This document shows positions 32,074 through 41,408 of a stretch of 64,000 bases of DNA, in pieces. The position numbers and the translations under genes are program-made. Under the pieces are notes generated by a model that was not told the DNA's origin, made no database searches, and saw nothing but the letters and a program-made list of their open reading frames with translations. Each line of letters opens with the position of its first letter. Position 1 is the first letter of the stretch. Source of the stretch: Oscillospiraceae bacterium (GTDB lineage Bacteria > Bacillota > Clostridia > Oscillospirales > Ruminococcaceae); contig JAJQGB010000004.1 in assembly GCA_021200775.1 (NCBI GenBank), positions 62,001-126,000 of the forward strand, in the 5' to 3' direction.

Positions 32074-34692
32074 ATGAAAAAGGAAATGTCCAAGCTCTAC
32101 GAGCCGAAAGCCGTTGAAGACAAAATTTATCAGTATTGGCTCGACAACGATTGCTTCAAGGCACACAGAGACCTCAAAAAACAGCATTACACCATCGTAA
32201 TCCCTCCGCCGAACATCACCGGTCAGCTTCACATGGGGCACGCACTCGACAATACTTTGCAGGATATTCTCGTAAGATACAAGAGAATGTCAGGCTATGC
32301 AACCCTCTGGGTTCCCGGAACCGACCATGCTTCAATCGCAACCGAGGCAAAGATAGTCGAGTCCATGCGCAAGGAAGGTCTCACAAAGGACGATTTGGGA
32401 AGAGACGGCTTCCTCGAACGTGCCTGGGCATGGAAAGACAAGTACGGTGGAAGAATCATCGAGCAGTTAAAGAAGCTCGGCTCCTCCTGCGACTGGTCCC
32501 GTGAGAGATTTACCCTCGACGAAGGCTGTTCCAAAGCCGTAAAAGAAGTATTCGTCAAGTACTATGAAAAAGGCTTGATTTATCGCGGCGAGAGAATTAT
32601 CAACTGGTGTCCTCACTGCATGACTTCTATTTCCAACGCAGAGGTCGAGTATGAAGACCAGGCGGGACACTTCTGGCATCTGAGATACCCTCTGACCGAT
32701 GGTTCCGGATGGTTAGAGCTCGCCACCACAAGACCCGAAACCCTCCTCGGTGATACCGCAGTAGCAGTAAACCCGAAGGACGAAAGATATAAAGACTACG
32801 TCGGAAAGACTGTCACACTTCCGTTAGTCGGCAGAGTCATCCCTGTAGTTGCCGATTCCTACGTCGATATGGAATTCGGAACCGGTGTTGTAAAGATTAC
32901 ACCTGCTCACGACCCGAACGACTTTGAAGTCGGACAGCGCCATAATCTGCCCGTAATTAACGTAATGACCGACGACGCAAAGATTACGGATGATTACCCG
33001 AAATATGCCGGAATGGACAGATTTGAGGCTAGGAAGGCGATTGTCGAGGATTTGGAAGCCGGAGGCTATCTCGTATCCGTTGAGGATCACGAGCACAATG
33101 TCGGTACCTGCTACCGTTGCGGAACTACAATCGAGCCGAGAGTATCTCTCCAGTGGTTTGTTAAAATGGAGGATTTGGCAAAGCCTGCAATTGAAGCTGT
33201 CAGAAACGGCGACATCAAGTTCGTTCCCGAAAGATTCGAGAAAAACTACTTCAACTGGATGGAGGACATCCGCGACTGGTGTATCTCCCGTCAGCTCTGG
33301 TGGGGACACAGAATCCCTGCATTCTATTGTGACGATTGCGGCGAGATGATAGTCACGAAGGAAGATTCAGCCGTTTGCCCGCACTGCGGCAAGCCTATGC
33401 GTCAGGACCCTGACACTCTCGATACCTGGTTCAGCTCTGCACTCTGGCCTTTCTCAACTCTAGGCTGGCCTGACGATACCGAAGATTTAAAATACTTCTA
33501 TCCGACCTCGACGATGGTCACCGGCTACGACATCATAACCTTCTGGGTTTCAAGAATGATAGTCGCAGGCATGGAGCATATGCACGAAAAGCCGTTTGAT
33601 ACAGTCTTCATCCACGGTCTTGTAAGAGACTCGCAGGGAAGAAAGATGTCGAAGTCCTTAGGAAACGGCATCGACCCACTCGAAATCATCGATCAGTACG
33701 GTGCGGATGCACTCAGATTCATGCTCGCTTCCGGAAACTCTCCTGGAAACGACATGAGATATTCGGACGAAAAGGTCAAAGCCGCCAGAAACTTTGCAAA
33801 CAAGCTCTGGAACGCAACAAGATATATAATGATGAACCTGCCCGAGAATATGGAGATAACAGGTGAACTTCCCGAAACTCTTACTCTCGAAGACAAGTGG
33901 GTTGTCTCAAAGCTCAATACTCTTGCAAAAGAAGTGGGCGAGAATATCGACAAGTTCGAGCTCGGCGTTGCCGCATCGAAGCTCTATGACTTCATCTGGG
34001 ATGTCTTCTGCGACTGGTATATCGAGCTCACCAAGCCGAGAATTTCAGCCGGCGGCGAAACCGCTGAATCCGCACAGAAGGTCCTTGTCTGGGCTATGAT
34101 TAGAATCTTGAAGCTCCTTCATCCGTTCATGCCGTTCATCACAGAAGAAATCTGGCAGAACTTAAAGGGCGGAACTCCACTTATGCTCGAAAGCTTCCCG
34201 GTTTACGAGGAAGAACTCAGCTATCCTGAGGAGGAATACGACTTCGAGAAGATTATCGAAGCAATAAAGGCGATAAGAAATCTTCGTTCTGGCATGAATG
34301 TCCCTCCGTCGAAAAAAGCCGAGCTTTTCATCGAAACTTCACACGCTGATATCTTTAACAAGGGTATAATGTTCTTTGAAAGACTTGCTTCAGCTTCTTC
34401 AGTAGAAATTATGGAGAAGGTGGAGAAGGAAGGCTGTGTAACAGCAGTTACCAGTCAGGCAAGACTCTTCATCCCACTCAGTGAGATTATTGACAAGGAC
34501 AAGGAGCTTGCAAGACTCAATCGTGAAAAGGCTTCCGCCGAAAAGGATATCTCGATTATCTCAGGAAAGCTCAATAATGAAGGCTTCCTGAAGAAGGCTC
34601 CTGCACAGCTCATTGAGACGGAACGTGAAAAGCTCGAACGTGCAAAGGACAAGCTTTCAAAGATTGAACAATCGATAAGCGACCTTTCATAA
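32074..34692 (+). CDS. valS: Valyl-tRNA synthetase
   Basis: The 872-aa class I synthetase has PPPNITGQLHMGHALDN (HIGH box), a CP1 editing domain with TTRPETLLGDTAVAVNP, zinc-type cysteine pairs (CYRCG; CDDCGE with CPHCGKP), GRKMSKSLGNGIDP (KMSKS box), an anticodon-binding domain and a C-terminal coiled coil rich in Lys/Glu. It charges tRNA-Val and edits Thr-tRNA-Val. The start is ATG 32074, 10 nt after AAGGAAAGG; the frame continues upstream through the T-box terminator and is not coding there. An ATG four codons later (32086) is a less likely alternative. Confidence 0.96.
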   Translation: MKKEMSKLYEPKAVEDKIYQYWLDNDCFKAHRDLKKQHYTIVIPPPNITGQLHMGHALDNTLQDILVRYKRMSGYATLWVPGTDHASIATEAKIVESMRKEGLTKDDLGRDGFLERAWAWKDKYGGRIIEQLKKLGSSCDWSRERFTLDEGCSKAVKEVFVKYYEKGLIYRGERIINWCPHCMTSISNAEVEYEDQAGHFWHLRYPLTDGSGWLELATTRPETLLGDTAVAVNPKDERYKDYVGKTVTLPLVGRVIPVVADSYVDMEFGTGVVKITPAHDPNDFEVGQRHNLPVINVMTDDAKITDDYPKYAGMDRFEARKAIVEDLEAGGYLVSVEDHEHNVGTCYRCGTTIEPRVSLQWFVKMEDLAKPAIEAVRNGDIKFVPERFEKNYFNWMEDIRDWCISRQLWWGHRIPAFYCDDCGEMIVTKEDSAVCPHCGKPMRQDPDTLDTWFSSALWPFSTLGWPDDTEDLKYFYPTSTMVTGYDIITFWVSRMIVAGMEHMHEKPFDTVFIHGLVRDSQGRKMSKSLGNGIDPLEIIDQYGADALRFMLASGNSPGNDMRYSDEKVKAARNFANKLWNATRYIMMNLPENMEITGELPETLTLEDKWVVSKLNTLAKEVGENIDKFELGVAASKLYDFIWDVFCDWYIELTKPRISAGGETAESAQKVLVWAMIRILKLLHPFMPFITEEIWQNLKGGTPLMLESFPVYEEELSYPEEEYDFEKIIEAIKAIRNLRSGMNVPPSKKAELFIETSHADIFNKGIMFFERLASASSVEIMEKVEKEGCVTAVTSQARLFIPLSEIIDKDKELARLNREKASAEKDISIISGKLNNEGFLKKAPAQLIETEREKLERAKDKLSKIEQSISDLS

Positions 34693-34721
34693 GGACTTTG
34701 CACCGAAAAAGGAGAAATAAA

Positions 34722-36035
34722 ATGAGAACAACCGCAAGTAAACACCCGGTACTGTTCAGCGTAGTTGCAATAGCAGTATTTCTGATAGCGCTCTGGCTTC
34801 CTGCAATCCTGCTTGCATATTTCGGACCGGATTTCTTCCTTGAAAACGGCGACTATGTCTATCAAGGTACAGTTGAGTGTGTCACTTCGCTTATAGGAAT
34901 CGGCTTTGTAGCACTCATGGGTTACGGCTGGATATGGAACGAGCAGGGCAAAAGCATGCTCAATGGCTTTGCCAGTTCAGCGTACTTCATAGTCGTTTCG
35001 CTTCTGTCACTCGTCTCCTACATTGCGGAAATAGCGCTGATGGATGAGGTCGAGTATAATCCAGCCTGGCAGATGATTGTATTCGTCCTGACGGTGCTTC
35101 TTATCGGACTTGCGGAGGAAACATTCTTCCGCGGAGTTGTCGCAAACCTGTTTATAGACAAGTATGGCGACGACCCTGCCGGAGTCTGGTGCGCTACTAT
35201 CTGTTCCGGGATGGTTTTCGGACTGATGCACCTGTCGAATCTGATGTCCTCCGACACAGTCGGTGTTCTGGTTCAGGTCGTATCGGCATGCGCAATGGGA
35301 ATGGCATTGACGGCTATATACTATCGTTGCCGGAACATCTGGGTTCTGATTCTCGTTCACGCATTTGTCGACTTCTGCGGAGCGTTCTATTCCGGATTTG
35401 TTTCGGGTGGCTCACTTTCCTCTACAATCAGTAGCTATGAACCCTATCAGGTAATATCCGCACTGCCGTATATTATAGTCACTATTGTACTTCTGAGACC
35501 TTCAAAGATGCGTGAGATAATCGCTCTTCACCGTTTGAGTGGAGTAGAGGACACGTCCGTCGGAGTTGTGATGCCGCCTGAAAAGCTCAAATCTTCGGGC
35601 AAATCGAAGAGAACCTGTGTTATTGCGATAATCCTTTCAGTAGTGATTCTATTGGGACTCTACGGTGCGGCAGTGTATGCTTCCGACTACTCCAATTCGA
35701 TATCGTATGAATATAGCGGCGAGTGGGACGGAGAAGCATACTTCGGCATCGATGCGATGACTTTCACAACTCTTCACACCGCCGATTATACCTTCACGAT
35801 TTCAAATCTACCATCAACCAATTCAGCATCGATGACCGTTGTCGTTACCGATTCAAGCGGCGAGACGGTTTACAGCGAAACCTTCGAGGGCAGAACAAGT
35901 GCCACTAGAGCTGTTTTACTGACAGAGGGTGAAACTTACACCGTTTCCATCAACTATGACTACTCCGAAGTCGGCGAGCTCGCCGAAGGTGAACGGGATT
36001 ATATGACATCAATAACGGTCGAATATCTCGAATAA
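34722..36035 (+). CDS. CPBP (CAAX protease/bacteriocin-processing) family membrane protein with extra ectodomain
   Basis: The 437-aa protein has about seven membrane helices in its first 260 residues and the CPBP protease motifs: EETFFRGV (E132/E133 and R137), GLMHLSNL (His) and ILVHAFVDFCGAF (His and Asp). After a cytosolic stretch there is one more membrane helix (about 297-317) and a C-terminal, probably extracellular, beta-sandwich-like domain of 120 residues rich in Thr/Ser/Tyr. That second half is not part of the usual CPBP family. The start ATG 34722 follows AAAGGAG; an earlier in-frame TTG lacks support. It lies 29 nt after valS and may be co-transcribed. Substrate unknown. Confidence 0.78.
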   Translation: MRTTASKHPVLFSVVAIAVFLIALWLPAILLAYFGPDFFLENGDYVYQGTVECVTSLIGIGFVALMGYGWIWNEQGKSMLNGFASSAYFIVVSLLSLVSYIAEIALMDEVEYNPAWQMIVFVLTVLLIGLAEETFFRGVVANLFIDKYGDDPAGVWCATICSGMVFGLMHLSNLMSSDTVGVLVQVVSACAMGMALTAIYYRCRNIWVLILVHAFVDFCGAFYSGFVSGGSLSSTISSYEPYQVISALPYIIVTIVLLRPSKMREIIALHRLSGVEDTSVGVVMPPEKLKSSGKSKRTCVIAIILSVVILLGLYGAAVYASDYSNSISYEYSGEWDGEAYFGIDAMTFTTLHTADYTFTISNLPSTNSASMTVVVTDSSGETVYSETFEGRTSATRAVLLTEGETYTVSINYDYSEVGELAEGERDYMTSITVEYLE

Positions 36036-36043
36036 AACAAATC

Positions 36044-36073
36044 AAGTCCCATCCTGACAGGTGGGACTTTTTA
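36044..36073. terminator. Bidirectional terminator between the CPBP gene and sigF
   Basis: Stem AAGTCCCA / TGGGACTT (36044-36051 and 36062-36069) with inner CCTGACAGG; T-rich on both sides. Confidence 0.82.
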
Positions 36074-36075
36074 TA

Positions 36076-36768
36076 TCAGAAAAGCTTTTCCCGAAGGTAG
36101 AGAAGAAGCTTCTTTTCACGCCGTGAGACCTGAACCTGTGTCATACCCAGCCTTTCCGCTGTAGCCTGTTGGGTGAGGTCGAGAGTAAATCTGCAATATA
36201 TCAGTGCCTTGTCTCTGTCGCAGAGCTCGTTCAATGCCTGTTCGAGAGCAAGCGAATTTGTGATTTTCGTCTCCGGGGACTCAACAGGCAAATCAAGCTG
36301 TGGCTCGTCATCTTCTGTGGGTGTCAGACTCACAGTCGGTTGATTCACACTTATTGCTTCGACTATCTCTTCCTGCGAAAATCCTGTTATCCCTGATAGC
36401 TCAGACAGAGTCGGCTCTCTGCCATTTTCGAGTTCAAATTTGCCGGAAGCTCTTGATACATTCAGAGAGCGCTCTTTGACTGAACGGGAAACCTTTAGAC
36501 TTCCGCCATCCCGGAACAGCCGCCTGATTTCTCCCAAGATAACCGGAACAGCATAGGTTGAAAACCGAACGCCCCGTTCTCTGTCAAACGACTTTACCGC
36601 CTTCACAAGCCCGACGCAACCGGCGCTGTAGAGCTCCTCATATTCAATTCCTTTGCCTTTGAATCTTCCGGCACAGAGCCGCACCAGCCCAAGATTTCCC
36701 TCAACGGTAATTTCGTCTTCAATCGTGTCCGGAAAAGCCTCATTTTTAGTGAAGGTCTGAATACTCAT
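36076..36768 (-). CDS. sigF: Sporulation sigma factor F
   Basis: The 230-aa sigma-70 family protein has region 2 (YEELYSAGCVGLVKAVKSFD, RFSTYAVPVILGEIRRLFRD), region 3 (REPTLSELSGITGFSQEEIVEAI) and region 4 with a helix-turn-helix (TQQATAERLGMTQVQVSRREKK). Together with the two genes before it, it matches the sigma-F locus of endospore formers. Sigma-F directs early forespore transcription and is held inactive by SpoIIAB. It is separated from spoIIAB by 6 nt. Sigma-G is similar, but the gene order identifies this one as sigF. Confidence 0.93.
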   Translation of the reverse strand: MSIQTFTKNEAFPDTIEDEITVEGNLGLVRLCAGRFKGKGIEYEELYSAGCVGLVKAVKSFDRERGVRFSTYAVPVILGEIRRLFRDGGSLKVSRSVKERSLNVSRASGKFELENGREPTLSELSGITGFSQEEIVEAISVNQPTVSLTPTEDDEPQLDLPVESPETKITNSLALEQALNELCDRDKALIYCRFTLDLTQQATAERLGMTQVQVSRREKKLLLYLREKLF

Positions 36769-36774
36769 AATAAC

Positions 36775-37221
36775 CTATAACTTGATTCCCAGCTTCTTGC
36801 GAAGCGTAATCGTAGTGCCTGAACCGGGTTTACTCGTCACTTTTACATCGTCGCAGAAGCTCTCCATTACGGAGAATCCGAGACCTGAGCGCTCTTCTTC
36901 GGGATGAGTTGTAAATAGCGGCTCCATAGCCTGCCCGATATCCTCGATTCCGCACCCTCGGTCCTTGATTTTTATGTACACTGTTCTGTCGGAATATGCT
37001 TTCGCCGATAGTTCGATAACACCAGACTTGTCCCTGTATGCGTGGACAATACAGTTCGTGACTGCTTCGCTGACCGCAGTCTTTATGTCGATAAGCTCGT
37101 CCATCTTCGGGTCCATTAATCCCACAAAACTGCTGACAGCCGTCCTTGCAAAGCTTTCGTTTACAGACAGGGCAGGGAACACTACCTTCATCTCGTTTAT
37201 TGGTTTAGCCTTGTTTGTCAT
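36775..37221 (-). CDS. spoIIAB: Anti-sigma F factor / serine kinase SpoIIAB
   Basis: The 148-aa GHKL-type kinase has the N-box DIKTAVSEAVTNCIVHAY, G1 DRGCGIEDI and G2 ERSGLGFSVMESFCD motifs. It binds sigma-F and phosphorylates SpoIIAA. The start is ATG 37221 behind AAGGAGGT; the frame extends 18 codons further into spoIIAA but those codons precede the ribosome site. Its first 17 nt overlap the end of spoIIAA, implying coupled translation, as expected for a stoichiometric switch. Confidence 0.93.
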   Translation of the reverse strand: MTNKAKPINEMKVVFPALSVNESFARTAVSSFVGLMDPKMDELIDIKTAVSEAVTNCIVHAYRDKSGVIELSAKAYSDRTVYIKIKDRGCGIEDIGQAMEPLFTTHPEEERSGLGFSVMESFCDDVKVTSKPGSGTTITLRKKLGIKL

Positions 37222-37549
37222 CCTGATTACCTCCTTTTCCGAAACTAGTTCCCGTAAGCTTGTCCATCCCTGCAATCGCCATAACCTTTTCGATGTATGG
37301 CGGCATGTTTACAAGCTCAACTCTTCCGCCAATTTCTTTCATTTCCATATTCCTTCCCATAACAAGCCCAACTCCCGAACTATCCATAAACGTGACTCCC
37401 GAGAAATCGAGCCTTAAAAGCATCGGCTTTGAGTCGTTGATTGCGGTGTCGATGTCAGCCCGAAGCCATTTTGCACTGTGGTGGTCGATTTCACCTGTGA
37501 TTTTTGCTGTGAGGATGTCCTCGCCGCTAGGTTCTATATATACCGGCAT
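37205..37549 (-). CDS. spoIIAA: Anti-sigma F factor antagonist SpoIIAA
   Basis: The 114-aa STAS-domain protein shows GEIDHHSAKWLRADID and the phosphorylation loop DFSGVTFMDSSGVGLVMGR, where the central serine is the SpoIIAB target. Unphosphorylated SpoIIAA releases sigma-F from SpoIIAB. It is the first gene of the operon. In Bacillus a dacF gene precedes it; here a dacF-like gene is 13 kb away and in another operon. AAGGAG lies about 13 nt upstream of the start, a somewhat long spacing. No clear sigma-H or sigma-A promoter could be assigned with confidence. Confidence 0.93.
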   Translation of the reverse strand: MPVYIEPSGEDILTAKITGEIDHHSAKWLRADIDTAINDSKPMLLRLDFSGVTFMDSSGVGLVMGRNMEMKEIGGRVELVNMPPYIEKVMAIAGMDKLTGTSFGKGGNQDDKQG

Positions 37550-37652
37550 AAAGCTTACGCGTCTCCTTTTTGTCTTTTTGCATAATTTTAAGGCGGCAAA
37601 AGTGCGAAATCTGTCACACTCGGAAGATTTGAAAAAAATTTTTAAAAACCTC

Positions 37653-37680
37653 TTGACTTTCGCAGAAATTGGGGTATACT
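37653..37680 (+). promoter_or_regulatory. Sigma-A promoter of the hrcA-grpE-dnaK-dnaJ operon
   Basis: TTGACT (37653-37658), 16 nt, TATACT (37675-37680). The CIRCE operator begins 5 nt downstream, covering the transcription start. Confidence 0.8.
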
Positions 37681-37684
37681 ATAA

Positions 37685-37711
37685 TTAGCACTCGGAAAAG
37701 AAGAGTGCTAA
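37685..37711 (+). promoter_or_regulatory. CIRCE operator (HrcA binding site)
   Basis: A perfect TTAGCACTC-N9-GAGTGCTAA inverted repeat, the textbook CIRCE sequence. It is the only copy seen in the window and controls the class I heat-shock operon. Confidence 0.97.
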
Positions 37712-37761
37712 CACTTAAAAATTCAAATTGCCAACAGACAAATTCAAAGGTGAGGAATATT

Positions 37762-38844
37762 GTGGACGACCGAAAAATGAGAATACTTGCCGCCGTTGTT
37801 GACGAATATATAGTAACGGGTGAGCCAGTAGGGTCAAAATCAATAATGCGTTATGTCAATGCTTCAAGTGCAACCATCCGCAATGAAATGGCAGAGCTTG
37901 AAAAGCAGGGCTATCTTGAACAACCTCATACTTCATCCGGAAGAGTCCCGACATACAGCGGCTATCGTCTCTATGTCGACCGCCTTATGGAAACCAACCC
38001 GATTTCCGAGGATGAGCAGGAAAGGCTTGAAGGTATGCTTCCGAAGGACGATTATTCGGAGGAAAACCTTGTCAAGTCCGCTTCCAATGCTCTGGCGGAG
38101 CTCACAAGCTGTGCGACATTCGTCACAACTGAGAATCCTCAGTTCTCTGTAATCTCCAAAGTTGAGGTTATCCCGACTGGCAAGAGAATGTATGTTCTCC
38201 TGATGATTTCTTCAACTGGAAGAATCCAGAACCGCACTTGCAGACTTCAGCTTGATCTGACCGACGACCAGCTAAAGTACTTCACTGATTTCGTCAAGGA
38301 TAATCTTGAGGGCGTTCCGGTAAACGTGTTCAGCGATGAGATGCTCGAAAAGCTTGAAACGGCGATGGGAACATATTTACTGACTCTTTCTCCACTGATG
38401 CAGGCAATATTTGACATGTCAAAGGATATGGCTCAGAGAGATATAAGTATCTCGGGCGCCAAGAATCTGATTACGAGAACCGATGTCGACAAAAATGAAC
38501 TCATGACCTTCATCGACACGAGCGACGAACTACGGGAGCTTATCGATGACAGCTTCAGCGGAATCCACGTCCTGTTCTCAGACGAAAGCGACAGCTTCGT
38601 AATCGGCAATTCAAGCCTTGTAAGCGGGGATTTCACGAAGAACGGCGAGGTTGCAGGGCATCTGGGTGTCATAGGACCAATGAGAATCGACTATAAGAAG
38701 GTCATTCCTTACGTTGAATTTTTCACGAATAAGATTTCCGAAATTCTTTCGACAGCCGAAGGCGCACAGAATGAATTAAGAGTTATTCCGGACGACGTTG
38801 TCGAGGAACGAAAAGAAACTGACGATAATGAGGTGAATTCATGA
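37762..38844 (+). CDS. hrcA: Heat-inducible transcription repressor HrcA
   Basis: The 361-aa repressor has an N-terminal winged helix (DEYIVTGEPVGSKSIMRYV, SSATIRNEMAELEKQGYL, QPHTSSGRVPTYSGYRLYVD) and the HrcA dimerisation/inserted domains with a C-terminal GHLGVIGPMRIDYKKVIPYV. It binds the CIRCE site just upstream and is kept active by GroEL. The start is GTG 37762, seven nt after GAGGAA; the frame is open upstream through CIRCE, which is not coding. The gene ends in a 4-nt ATGA overlap with grpE. Confidence 0.95.
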   Translation: MDDRKMRILAAVVDEYIVTGEPVGSKSIMRYVNASSATIRNEMAELEKQGYLEQPHTSSGRVPTYSGYRLYVDRLMETNPISEDEQERLEGMLPKDDYSEENLVKSASNALAELTSCATFVTTENPQFSVISKVEVIPTGKRMYVLLMISSTGRIQNRTCRLQLDLTDDQLKYFTDFVKDNLEGVPVNVFSDEMLEKLETAMGTYLLTLSPLMQAIFDMSKDMAQRDISISGAKNLITRTDVDKNELMTFIDTSDELRELIDDSFSGIHVLFSDESDSFVIGNSSLVSGDFTKNGEVAGHLGVIGPMRIDYKKVIPYVEFFTNKISEILSTAEGAQNELRVIPDDVVEERKETDDNEVNS

Positions 38845-39446
38845 GTAGTGAAGATATAAAGAACGAGAAGACAGAAGAAGCTCCCGCAGAAGAAACTTCT
38901 GTTGAGGAAGAGGCTACCGAGGCTACAGAAGAGACTGAAGCAACTGAGGAAGTTTCCGAAACTGAAGAAGCGCCCGAAGAGGAAGACGAGCTTACACTTC
39001 TAAAAAAAGAGAACGATGAGATAATAAAAGAGCTTGCCGACCTCAAAGACAAGTATCAGAGGCTTGCCGCTGAGTACGACAATTTCAGAAAACGTACCCA
39101 GAAGGAAAAGGCGGAGATTTATCCAGATGCAATGGTAACCGCAATAAAGGAATTTCTGCCGATGGCGGATAATTTTGAACGTGCCGCCGGTGCTGAGACT
39201 ACCGATGAAAAGTACAAGTCGGGTGTCATGATGATTCAGAATCAGCTCACTGATGCTTTCAAGAAGCTCGGAGTTGAGATAATCGACCCGAAGGGCGAGG
39301 AATTCAATCCGGAGCTCGAGGACGCAGTAACACAAATCATTGATGAGAATCTCGGCGACAATGTCGTTGCCGAAGTTTATCAGAAGGGCTACAAGCGTGG
39401 CGACAAGGTTATAAGACCTGCGATGGTCGCTGTTGCTAACTGTTAG
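38841..39446 (+). CDS. grpE: Nucleotide exchange factor GrpE
   Basis: The 201-aa protein has a very acidic Glu/Thr/Ala-rich N-terminal tail (about 50 residues), a long coiled coil (KYQRLAAEYDNFRKRTQKEK) and the C-terminal beta domain with GVEIIDPKGEEFNPELEDAV and VYQKGYKRGDKVIRPAMVAV. It speeds ADP release from DnaK. The acidic tail is longer than in Bacillus. It is the second gene of the heat-shock operon and overlaps hrcA. Confidence 0.96.
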   Translation: MSSEDIKNEKTEEAPAEETSVEEEATEATEETEATEEVSETEEAPEEEDELTLLKKENDEIIKELADLKDKYQRLAAEYDNFRKRTQKEKAEIYPDAMVTAIKEFLPMADNFERAAGAETTDEKYKSGVMMIQNQLTDAFKKLGVEIIDPKGEEFNPELEDAVTQIIDENLGDNVVAEVYQKGYKRGDKVIRPAMVAVANC

Positions 39447-39501
39447 TCCGTAATAAAAAAGAAAAATACAAATTTTAATACTTAACAAGGAGAGATTTAT
39501 T

Positions 39502-41331
39502 ATGTCAAAAATCATAGGTATAGACCTTGGTACAACCAATTCATGCGTAGCAGTCGTTGAAGGCGGCGAAGCAGTAGTAATCCCCAACAGTGAAGGTGCA
39601 AGAACAACTCCTTCCGTTGTCGGTGTATCTAAGAACGGCGACAGACTCGTAGGGCAGGTCGCAAAGAGACAGGCAGTTGTCAACTATGACAACACTGTAA
39701 TTTCAATCAAGCGCCACATGGGCTCTGATTACAAGGCTCAGATGGGTGGCAAGAGCTACACTCCTCAGGAGATTTCCGCAATGATTCTCCAGAAGCTGAA
39801 GCAGGATGCAGAAGCTTACCTCGGCGAGAAGGTAACCGACGCTGTTATCACAGTTCCGGCTTACTTCACCGACTCTCAGCGTCAGGCAACAAAGGACGCA
39901 GGACAGATTGCTGGTCTTAACGTAAGAAGAATCATCAACGAGCCTACAGCCGCAGCTCTTTCCTACGGAATCGACAAAGAAGAGAGCCAGAAGGTTATGG
40001 TTTATGACCTTGGCGGCGGTACTTTCGATGTCTCCATCATCGAGATGGGTGAAGGAGTAACCGAAGTTCTGGCTACAGCCGGTAATAACCACCTCGGCGG
40101 CGACGATTTCGACCAGAGAATCATCGACCTTCTCGTAAGTGAATTCAAGAAGTCTGATGGCATTGACCTTTCCAGCGACAAGATGGCAATGCAGAGACTT
40201 AAGGAAGCCGCAGAAAAGGCTAAGATTGAGCTTTCAAATGTAGCTTCTTCAAACATCAACCTTCCGTTCATTACTGCTGACGCTACTGGACCGAAGCACC
40301 TCGATTACACTCTGACAAGAGCTAAGTTCAACGAAATCACTGCTGATTTGGTTGAGGCTACCGTAGGACCCGTAAAGCAGGCACTTTCAGACAGCGGACT
40401 TTCAACCAACGATATCCACAAGGTTCTGATGGTCGGTGGTTCTTCAAGAATTCCCGCAGTTGTAGATACAGTAAGAAAGATTACCGGCAAGGAGCCGTTC
40501 AAGGGAATAAATCCCGATGAATGTGTTGCTCTCGGTGCCGCACTCCAGGGCGGTATCCTCGGTGGCGATGTCAAGGAGGGACTTCTTCTCCTCGATGTAA
40601 CTCCGCTTTCATTAGGTCTTGAAACCATGGGCGGCATCTGCACCAGAATCATTGAAAGAAACACAACAATCCCTGTTTCCAAGTCTCAGGTATTCTCCAC
40701 TGCCGCTGACAACCAGTCCGCAGTTGATATAAACATCCTTCAGGGTGAAAGAGAATTTGCTAAGGATAACAAACAGCTCGGCATGTTCCGTCTTGACGGT
40801 ATTGCACCCGCTCCGAGAGGAATTCCTCAGATTGAGGTTACCTTCGACATCGATGCCAACGGTATCGTAAACGTATCCGCAAAGGATCTCGGCACCGGCA
40901 AACAGCAGAAGATTACAATCACTTCTTCCACCAACATGTCCAAGGACGATATCGACAAGGCTGTCAAGGAAGCTGAGCAGTTCGCCGCTGAGGACAAGAA
41001 GAAGCGTGAGGACGTCGACGCAAGAAATCAGGCAGACCAGATGGTCTTCCAGTGCAAGAAGTCTCTTGAAGAATTCGGCGACAAGGTAGAAGCCTCAGAC
41101 AAGTCCGATTGCGAAGCCAAGATTTCCGCTCTTGAAGAAGCTTTGAAGGGAACTGATATTGAACTCATCAAGGCTAAGGAGAAGGAACTTGAAACTTCAA
41201 TCCAGTCGATAGCCACAAAGGTATATCAGCAGGCTGCTGCTCAGGCTCAGCAGGGCTCTGACGACAACAACGGTAGCAATAATGGCGGAGACGACAACGT
41301 AGTTGATGCCGACTTCACCGACGCTGACTGA
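39502..41331 (+). CDS. dnaK: Chaperone DnaK (Hsp70)
   Basis: The 609-aa protein is a complete Dna[52 protein letters not shown] in the ATPase domain, [17 protein letters not shown] linker, a substrate domain and an alpha-helical lid with a disordered Gly/Gln/Asn/Asp-rich tail. AAGGAGAG precedes the ATG. Asp/Asn-rich low-complexity sequence at the end resembles other Firmicute DnaK tails. It lies 55 nt after grpE and 77 nt before dnaJ, with a hairpin in the second gap. Confidence 0.98.
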   Translation: MSKIIGIDLGTTNSCVAVVEGGEAVVIPNSEGARTTPSVVGVSKNGDRLVGQVAKRQAVVNYDNTVISIKRHMGSDYKAQMGGKSYTPQEISAMILQKLKQDAEAYLGEKVTDAVITVPAYFTDSQRQATKDAGQIAGLNVRRIINEPTAAALSYGIDKEESQKVMVYDLGGGTFDVSIIEMGEGVTEVLATAGNNHLGGDDFDQRIIDLLVSEFKKSDGIDLSSDKMAMQRLKEAAEKAKIELSNVASSNINLPFITADATGPKHLDYTLTRAKFNEITADLVEATVGPVKQALSDSGLSTNDIHKVLMVGGSSRIPAVVDTVRKITGKEPFKGINPDECVALGAALQGGILGGDVKEGLLLLDVTPLSLGLETMGGICTRIIERNTTIPVSKSQVFSTAADNQSAVDINILQGEREFAKDNKQLGMFRLDGIAPAPRGIPQIEVTFDIDANGIVNVSAKDLGTGKQQKITITSSTNMSKDDIDKAVKEAEQFAAEDKKKREDVDARNQADQMVFQCKKSLEEFGDKVEASDKSDCEAKISALEEALKGTDIELIKAKEKELETSIQSIATKVYQQAAAQAQQGSDDNNGSNNGGDDNVVDADFTDAD

Positions 41332-41349
41332 TTGAGATAGACGATTAAA

Positions 41350-41384
41350 GCCAATCCGCCGGGTTTAAGGCACGGCGGATTGGC
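41350..41384 (+). other. Intercistronic hairpin between dnaK and dnaJ
   Basis: A perfect 11-bp stem GCCAATCCGCC / GGCGGATTGGC (41350-41360 and 41374-41384) with a 13-nt loop, followed by AAAATTT. The tail is too poor for a good terminator, so it may act as an mRNA processing or stability element that lowers dnaJ relative to dnaK. Confidence 0.7.
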
Positions 41385-41408
41385 AAAATTTCAATATGGG
41401 AGTAAATT

